Origin: Spirochaetota bacterium
GTDB taxonomy: Bacteria; Spirochaetota; UBA4802; UBA5550
Reading direction: 5' to 3'
DNA: 64,000 bases
NCBI GenBank assembly: GCA_025457915.1
Contig: JALOTL010000005.1
Span: 1-64,000 of the forward strand
Made by a program: the position numbers and the translations under genes. How positions within the stretch are numbered: the stretch's first letter is position 1; every line of letters starts with the position of its first letter. The notes beneath the pieces were generated by a model that saw nothing but the letters and a program-made list of their open reading frames with translations, did no database searches and was not told where the DNA came from. Positions 59,266-64,000 of this stretch are shown one piece after another.

Positions 59266-59823
59266 ATGGATAATCTGATGAACAAAACCCCTGCTTTAAT
59301 ATTTTTGATACTTGTCTCTCTTGTCGGCTCTGAAGGTGCAGAAGTCAAAAAGAACGCCGCTGCCGTCAAACAGAAGACAGTAACCTGGCTGAGCTACAAC
59401 GACGGCATAAAACTGGCCAGGTCGCAGAAAAAGCACGTGATTATAGATTTTTATGCGGTGTGGTGCCGCTATTGCAATGAAATGGATGAAAAGATTTTCA
59501 AGAGCCCCGAGGTGGCTGAATTTCTATTGAAAAATTACATATGCGTAAGGATAGACGCTGACAATCCCTCCCAGAAAATTACTTTTAGAAATTATAATCT
59601 GTCCGTCAGGGAGTTTACGGCCATGGCGGGTGTCACGGGTCTTCCTACGGTGGTTTTTATGGACAAGGACCAGAACCTCATCACCAGGATCCCCGGATAT
59701 ATGTCAAAGGATGTTTTTTTCCCGGTACTGAGATACATAAACGACGAGTGCTATAAAAGCAAGGTCAACCTGAATGATTATATCGCCGGATCGGCGACAT
59801 GCGGCAAATCCCGGATCAGGTGA
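59266..59823 (+). CDS. exported thioredoxin-family protein
   Basis: HVIIDFYAVWCRYCNEMDEKIFKSPEVAEFLLKNYICVRIDAD..VTGLPTVVFMD. Confidence 0.92.
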   Translation: MDNLMNKTPALIFLILVSLVGSEGAEVKKNAAAVKQKTVTWLSYNDGIKLARSQKKHVIIDFYAVWCRYCNEMDEKIFKSPEVAEFLLKNYICVRIDADNPSQKITFRNYNLSVREFTAMAGVTGLPTVVFMDKDQNLITRIPGYMSKDVFFPVLRYINDECYKSKVNLNDYIAGSATCGKSRIR

Positions 59824-59825
59824 AA

Positions 59826-60782
59826 TCAGAACAGCGAAGGCTTTTTCAGCCATTCAACTGGTATGCTGAGATATAATTCGATGGCATAGGTATACATGAG
59901 GATGTTTTTCCCCAGGCTGTAGATCGGGAAGAAGTTGGTTGGTGACAACGGCAGTCCCGTCCCGGAGTTGATAGCGTTCAATGTATACACCGGGTATTTA
60001 AGTTTAATATGGGTTTGGGAATATACGAAATTCATGCCTATGTTCACCGCGCAGAATGATAGCTCGCCCCCTATCCCGTAATTAAGACTGTAGCCGTTGA
60101 ATTTTGTCTTCACTATTCCCATGTCCAGAAGCTGGGTTGCGAGCTTCTGATAGTACGTGGTGGGATCAACCAGAGAAAGATATCCTCCCATTTTTTCGAT
60201 GAGATCCATCTTGGTCGGGAAAGCGGTCAATTTTCCGTTTCCGAGATTGCCATAAAGGAAAAAGAAAGTGAATCCCGCATTCGAAGTATAGTCTCCGGTT
60301 GTCTCGGATGTTTTTACAAAAGGAGTGTAATAAATTATAGGTCCGACCAGCCACGTACGGTATTTCATGAGGTCGCCTGTAAATTTATACTGTTTTCTTT
60401 CAGTTATTTTAAAATTCAACTCCTGCTGGATGTAGGAAAATTTATATCCCCCCCTTACTCCGAATTTGAGTCCCTGGGTTTCGTTGAGGAATATAATGGG
60501 TGGTATCGGCAGTATGTCGGCATTTATATTATAGGACATTCCGAAATGTGTAGGCATATACGGGTTCATTACGCCGTAAAGCGCGTACAAGGCGCTCCAG
60601 GAGGTCCGTCTTTCATATTGTATTATTTTAGTGCTTGGGAATTCGTACGAGGCGCCGAAATTTATCTTCATGATCGAGTTGAGGAATTCCCCCGAATAGG
60701 ATTCAACAGGCATAAGTATAATGATTAGCGCCAGAAATTTAATCAGTTTTTTCATTAAACGGATCCTTGACGATTTTAGCAA
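59826..60782 (-). CDS. predicted outer-membrane beta-barrel protein
   Basis: Signal peptide then alternating aromatic/polar strands; 318 aa. Confidence 0.55.
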   Translation of the reverse strand: MLKSSRIRLMKKLIKFLALIIILMPVESYSGEFLNSIMKINFGASYEFPSTKIIQYERRTSWSALYALYGVMNPYMPTHFGMSYNINADILPIPPIIFLNETQGLKFGVRGGYKFSYIQQELNFKITERKQYKFTGDLMKYRTWLVGPIIYYTPFVKTSETTGDYTSNAGFTFFFLYGNLGNGKLTAFPTKMDLIEKMGGYLSLVDPTTYYQKLATQLLDMGIVKTKFNGYSLNYGIGGELSFCAVNIGMNFVYSQTHIKLKYPVYTLNAINSGTGLPLSPTNFFPIYSLGKNILMYTYAIELYLSIPVEWLKKPSLF

Positions 60783-60950
60783 ATATTTATAAGTTTATTT
60801 CCCGATTTGTACAAGTCAAGAAAAAACTTGTTTGGATGCATTTTTATTCAAGGTTGAATATAGGATGAAATATCGGGGACGGTTTTCAGTCCGGCATCCC
60901 GGGCCCGTTCCGGACACCTGACAGTTGGGTACACAACGGATCGTCCGTCT

Positions 60951-61856
60951 TCAATGAACACTTCCGGAGACTATGTGCCTGGTTATGCTTCTCTCGAGTT
61001 TGTGTATGTTTTCAATATAATCCAGGAGCTTCGTGTCCCTCGAGGTGTTTGATTTCACCTTCTGCAGCATGTCTTTAAGGAGTTTCAGGTCTGATTTCCT
61101 GTCTATGTCGCCGTTGTCTATGACCTGCGTCAGGATGTCGAAATTGTACTTTCTGAGGTTTACCCTGAAAAAGAATTCTATGCCGTATATCTGCAGCACC
61201 TTGCTGATGGACATCTTTTTGCTCGAAGAGGAAAAGTCGCCGTATTGCTCCGAATCCACCGCCCTCTGGTACTCGGGAGATTCTTTTTCCTCCTTGGACT
61301 GTTTTTTCGCCTCTTCTATCCGTTTATCAGCCAGGAGGACATCGGTCTGCTCGAGCAGGTCGTTGAATTTTTTTGCCTTCATGGAATCGGTAAACTGGGT
61401 GTACTCCTTTTGCAGAAGCATCTCGTATTCTTCCAGCATTATGGCCTTGTTCGCTACCTGGCCGATTGGGGTGTTCTTATAATACGCCGGCCTGCTGTAG
61501 ATGTCCTTTATTATCTGGTGGACGAGCATTCGGCTGTGGTTTTGCTTTTCGTATTCGTCCATCAGCACTTTCTGGAAGAAATTTTTAAGTCTTCTTATCG
61601 TTACGAGGTCGGTTTCCACGTATCCCTCGACCTTTTTAATGTCCTTGCCCTTGTCTTCTTTTATAATCTCGAATGACAGGATTTTGTTGGATTCCTTTAA
61701 GAGCTGGATGACGCTTTTCAGCTCGTGCCTGGGGATGCTCAGGTATGATTCCATTTCCTTCAAAAAAGAATCGGAATGGGGTATCGAGTCCAGGCTTTCC
61801 TTTGAATTCATTTCGATAATTTTCTGGAACAACTCATCCGCAAGTTTTCTGATCAT
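60951..61856 (-). CDS. hypothetical protein, 301 aa
   Basis: Intact ORF, charged and helical; no family recognised. Confidence 0.6.
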   Translation of the reverse strand: MIRKLADELFQKIIEMNSKESLDSIPHSDSFLKEMESYLSIPRHELKSVIQLLKESNKILSFEIIKEDKGKDIKKVEGYVETDLVTIRRLKNFFQKVLMDEYEKQNHSRMLVHQIIKDIYSRPAYYKNTPIGQVANKAIMLEEYEMLLQKEYTQFTDSMKAKKFNDLLEQTDVLLADKRIEEAKKQSKEEKESPEYQRAVDSEQYGDFSSSSKKMSISKVLQIYGIEFFFRVNLRKYNFDILTQVIDNGDIDRKSDLKLLKDMLQKVKSNTSRDTKLLDYIENIHKLERSITRHIVSGSVH

Positions 61857-62026
61857 AACAGGGTCCTTTTTTAATATATTTCTAATATAAGCATATATGA
61901 TGACAATTCTATATTAAAGAGAAAAAAAATTGACAAATTATTTTAAGTCGAACTTATTGAATTTTTATTGACTGAATCATATGATACGGACATGTTGTCC
62001 CGCTTTAAACAAAGAACGGAGAAAAA

Positions 62027-63709
62027 ATGAAGATCAGCGGAGCTGAAATAATAGTTGAATGCCTGAAGAAGGAAAATGTCGAGGTGATGTTCGGATATCC
62101 CGGAGGGGTGGTAATACCCATATTTCACCAGATTTTCAATGCGCCCTTCAAGTTCATATTGAGCAGGCACGAACAGGGAGCGGTTCATGCGGCGGACGGT
62201 TACGCGCGGGCATCCGGTAAGCCGGGCGTGGTATTGGCCACCTCCGGTCCTGGAGCCACTAACCTGGTCACCGGCATTGCGACTGCCTATATGGATTCAG
62301 TGCCGCTTGTTGTATTTACAGGGCAGGTGCACAGCGCCATGATAGGAAACGACGCTTTCCAGGAAGTGGACGTTACAGGCATAACCCGGCCCATATCCAA
62401 GCATAATTACCTCGTGCAGGATATCAATGATCTCTCCCGCATAATAAAGGAGTCGTTTTACATCGCATCAACCGGAAGGCCGGGGCCGGTCGTCATAGAC
62501 GTGCCTGTTGACATATCCAACGGTTTTACCAGGTTCCATTATCCGGAAAGCGTGAACATCAAGGGATACAAGCCGGTTTATGAAGGCCATTCCGGGCAGA
62601 TAGAAAAGGCCTGCGGGCTGATAGAATCCTCCAGCAGACCGGTAATATATTCCGGCGGTGGCGTGATCATTTCGAACGCGTCCGAGGAATTGAGGACTTT
62701 TGTAAAAAAGACCGGGATACCCGTCACGACAACCCTCCTCGGAATGGGAGCATACCCCGAGACCGACAGCCTTTCCCTGGAAATGCTCGGCATGCACGGC
62801 ACCTATTACGCGAACCGGGCCATGCACGAATCCGACCTTGTCATTGCTATCGGCGCGAGGTTCGACGACAGGGTCACGGGAAAGATAGACACTTTCATTC
62901 CCAATGCAAAGGTGATACACATAGACATAGACCCCGCCTCGGTCAGCAAGAACGTCCTGGTCGACATTCCCATAGTCGGCGACTGCAAGAAGGTACTCGG
63001 CGAGATGAACAAAATAATCCAGCCGCCCAGGATAACGGAATGGATCGATAAGATCAACCAGTGGAAAAAAGATCATCCGCTTTCCTACGAGGACTCCGGA
63101 AAGGGCAGGATAAAGCCCCAGTATATCGTGGAGGAGATCTACAGGCAGACTGGGGGCGAAGCGATAATCTGCACCGAGGTCGGACAGAACCAGATGTGGG
63201 CCGCACAGTTTTACAAATTCACCGAGCCGAGGAGTTTCATATCGTCCGGCGGCCTGGGGACAATGGGGTACGGCTTTCCCGCGGCCATCGGCGCGCAGCT
63301 TGCCAGGCCAGACAAGAGGGTCATCGACATAGCCGGGGACGGGTCGATACAGATGAACATCCAGGAACTCATAGTGGCCGTGCAGCACAGGATACCGGTC
63401 ATAATAGCCATTCTCAACAACGGCTTTCTCGGCATGGTCAGGCAGTGGCAGCAGCTTTTTTACGACAAGAGGTATTCCCATACCTGCATCAACTTCGCAC
63501 CGGATTTCGTCAAGCTGGCCGAGGCTTACGGCGCCGCGGGAATTTCGGTAAAGGAAAGGAATGAGGTCATACCGGCAATTAAAAAGGCCCTTGAAATAAC
63601 CGACAGGCCCATCATAATCGATTTCCATGTTGCAAGGGAGGAGAACGTTTACCCCATGGTGCCGGCCGGCAAATCCGTCAAGGACACGATAATGAGGGAT
63701 CTCGCATGA
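62027..63709 (+). CDS. ilvB: acetolactate synthase large subunit
   Basis: MKISGAEIIVECLKKENVEVMFGYPGGVVIPIFHQ..EQGAVHAADGYARASGKPGVVLATSGPGATNLVTGIATA..GDGSIQMNIQEL. Confidence 0.97.
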   Translation: MKISGAEIIVECLKKENVEVMFGYPGGVVIPIFHQIFNAPFKFILSRHEQGAVHAADGYARASGKPGVVLATSGPGATNLVTGIATAYMDSVPLVVFTGQVHSAMIGNDAFQEVDVTGITRPISKHNYLVQDINDLSRIIKESFYIASTGRPGPVVIDVPVDISNGFTRFHYPESVNIKGYKPVYEGHSGQIEKACGLIESSSRPVIYSGGGVIISNASEELRTFVKKTGIPVTTTLLGMGAYPETDSLSLEMLGMHGTYYANRAMHESDLVIAIGARFDDRVTGKIDTFIPNAKVIHIDIDPASVSKNVLVDIPIVGDCKKVLGEMNKIIQPPRITEWIDKINQWKKDHPLSYEDSGKGRIKPQYIVEEIYRQTGGEAIICTEVGQNQMWAAQFYKFTEPRSFISSGGLGTMGYGFPAAIGAQLARPDKRVIDIAGDGSIQMNIQELIVAVQHRIPVIIAILNNGFLGMVRQWQQLFYDKRYSHTCINFAPDFVKLAEAYGAAGISVKERNEVIPAIKKALEITDRPIIIDFHVAREENVYPMVPAGKSVKDTIMRDLA

Positions 63710-64000
63710 AGCAATATGTCATTTCCGTAAAGGTGGAAAACAAATTCGGCGTACTGGCCAGGGTGGCCGGCCTTTTTTCCGCGCGCGGATACAATATCGA
63801 TTCCCTGACCGTCAGCACTACCGAGCAGGATAACATTTCCATAATGACTATCGTGGTAAAGGGCGACGACAGGGTAATCGAGCAGGTGAAAAAACAGCTT
63901 AACAAGCTGATAGACGTCATCAAGGTGACCGATCACTCAGACATACCGACCGTCCAGATGGAGATAGTGATTATAAAGATCAGCGCTCCGCAGTCCAAGA
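63706..64000 (+). CDS. ilvN: acetolactate synthase small subunit (partial)
   Basis: MKQYVISVKVENKFGVLARVAGLFSARGYNIDSLTVSTTEQDNISIMTIVVKGDD; ATGA overlap with ilvB. Confidence 0.95.
   Translation, partial: MKQYVISVKVENKFGVLARVAGLFSARGYNIDSLTVSTTEQDNISIMTIVVKGDDRVIEQVKKQLNKLIDVIKVTDHSDIPTVQMEIVIIKISAPQSK

Noticed and set aside
62468-63628. 386-aa antisense ORF over ilvB
   Set aside because: ilvB is unambiguous; the antisense frame is a codon-bias artefact.
1-64000. CRISPR arrays, tRNA, rRNA or known defence systems
   Set aside because: No regularly spaced repeats, tRNA-like or rRNA-like sequence, or recognisable defence genes were seen by reading. A tool run (tRNAscan, Infernal, DefenseFinder) would be needed to be certain.

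Overview
64-kb bacterial chromosome window, moderately GC-rich and gene-dense. Both ends cut genes: an ABC ATPase at the left and ilvN at the right. I call about 58 protein-coding genes. I saw no rRNA, tRNA, CRISPR array, transposase or prophage. Much of it is housekeeping: proS, etfBA, rpmB, rsmD, thiL, gltX, mutL, coaC/coaB, lolC/E-lolD, flgN-flgK-flgL-fliW-csrA, tkt, mqnB/mqnD and ilvBN. Lineage cannot be fixed from sequence alone; the gene content would fit a Spirochaetota-like bacterium (weak inference). The best candidate for a poorly described system is the promoter-led operon at 15930-21688. It encodes a coiled-coil protein of no recognised family, an SPFH/zinc-ribbon protein, two DUF4178 zinc-ribbon proteins, a 63-aa TM/Gly-tail microprotein, a DUF350 protein and a membrane aminopropyltransferase (spermidine-synthase-like). 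Other points: a likely CTG start overlapping the bactofilin stop (the ORF track misses about 73 codons); two apparent single-G frameshifts in G-runs (CoaC/CoaB and a PilZ-like gene); an AT-rich two-gene MORN/lipoprotein island next to flagellar genes; an overlapping radical-SAM/HD/SAM-hydrolase operon; a kinase-receiver-SpoIIE fusion beside a STAS gene; AmmeMemoRadiSam A and B genes without a local radical-SAM partner; and a cluster of dyads in a long intergenic region at 58.8-58.95 kb.
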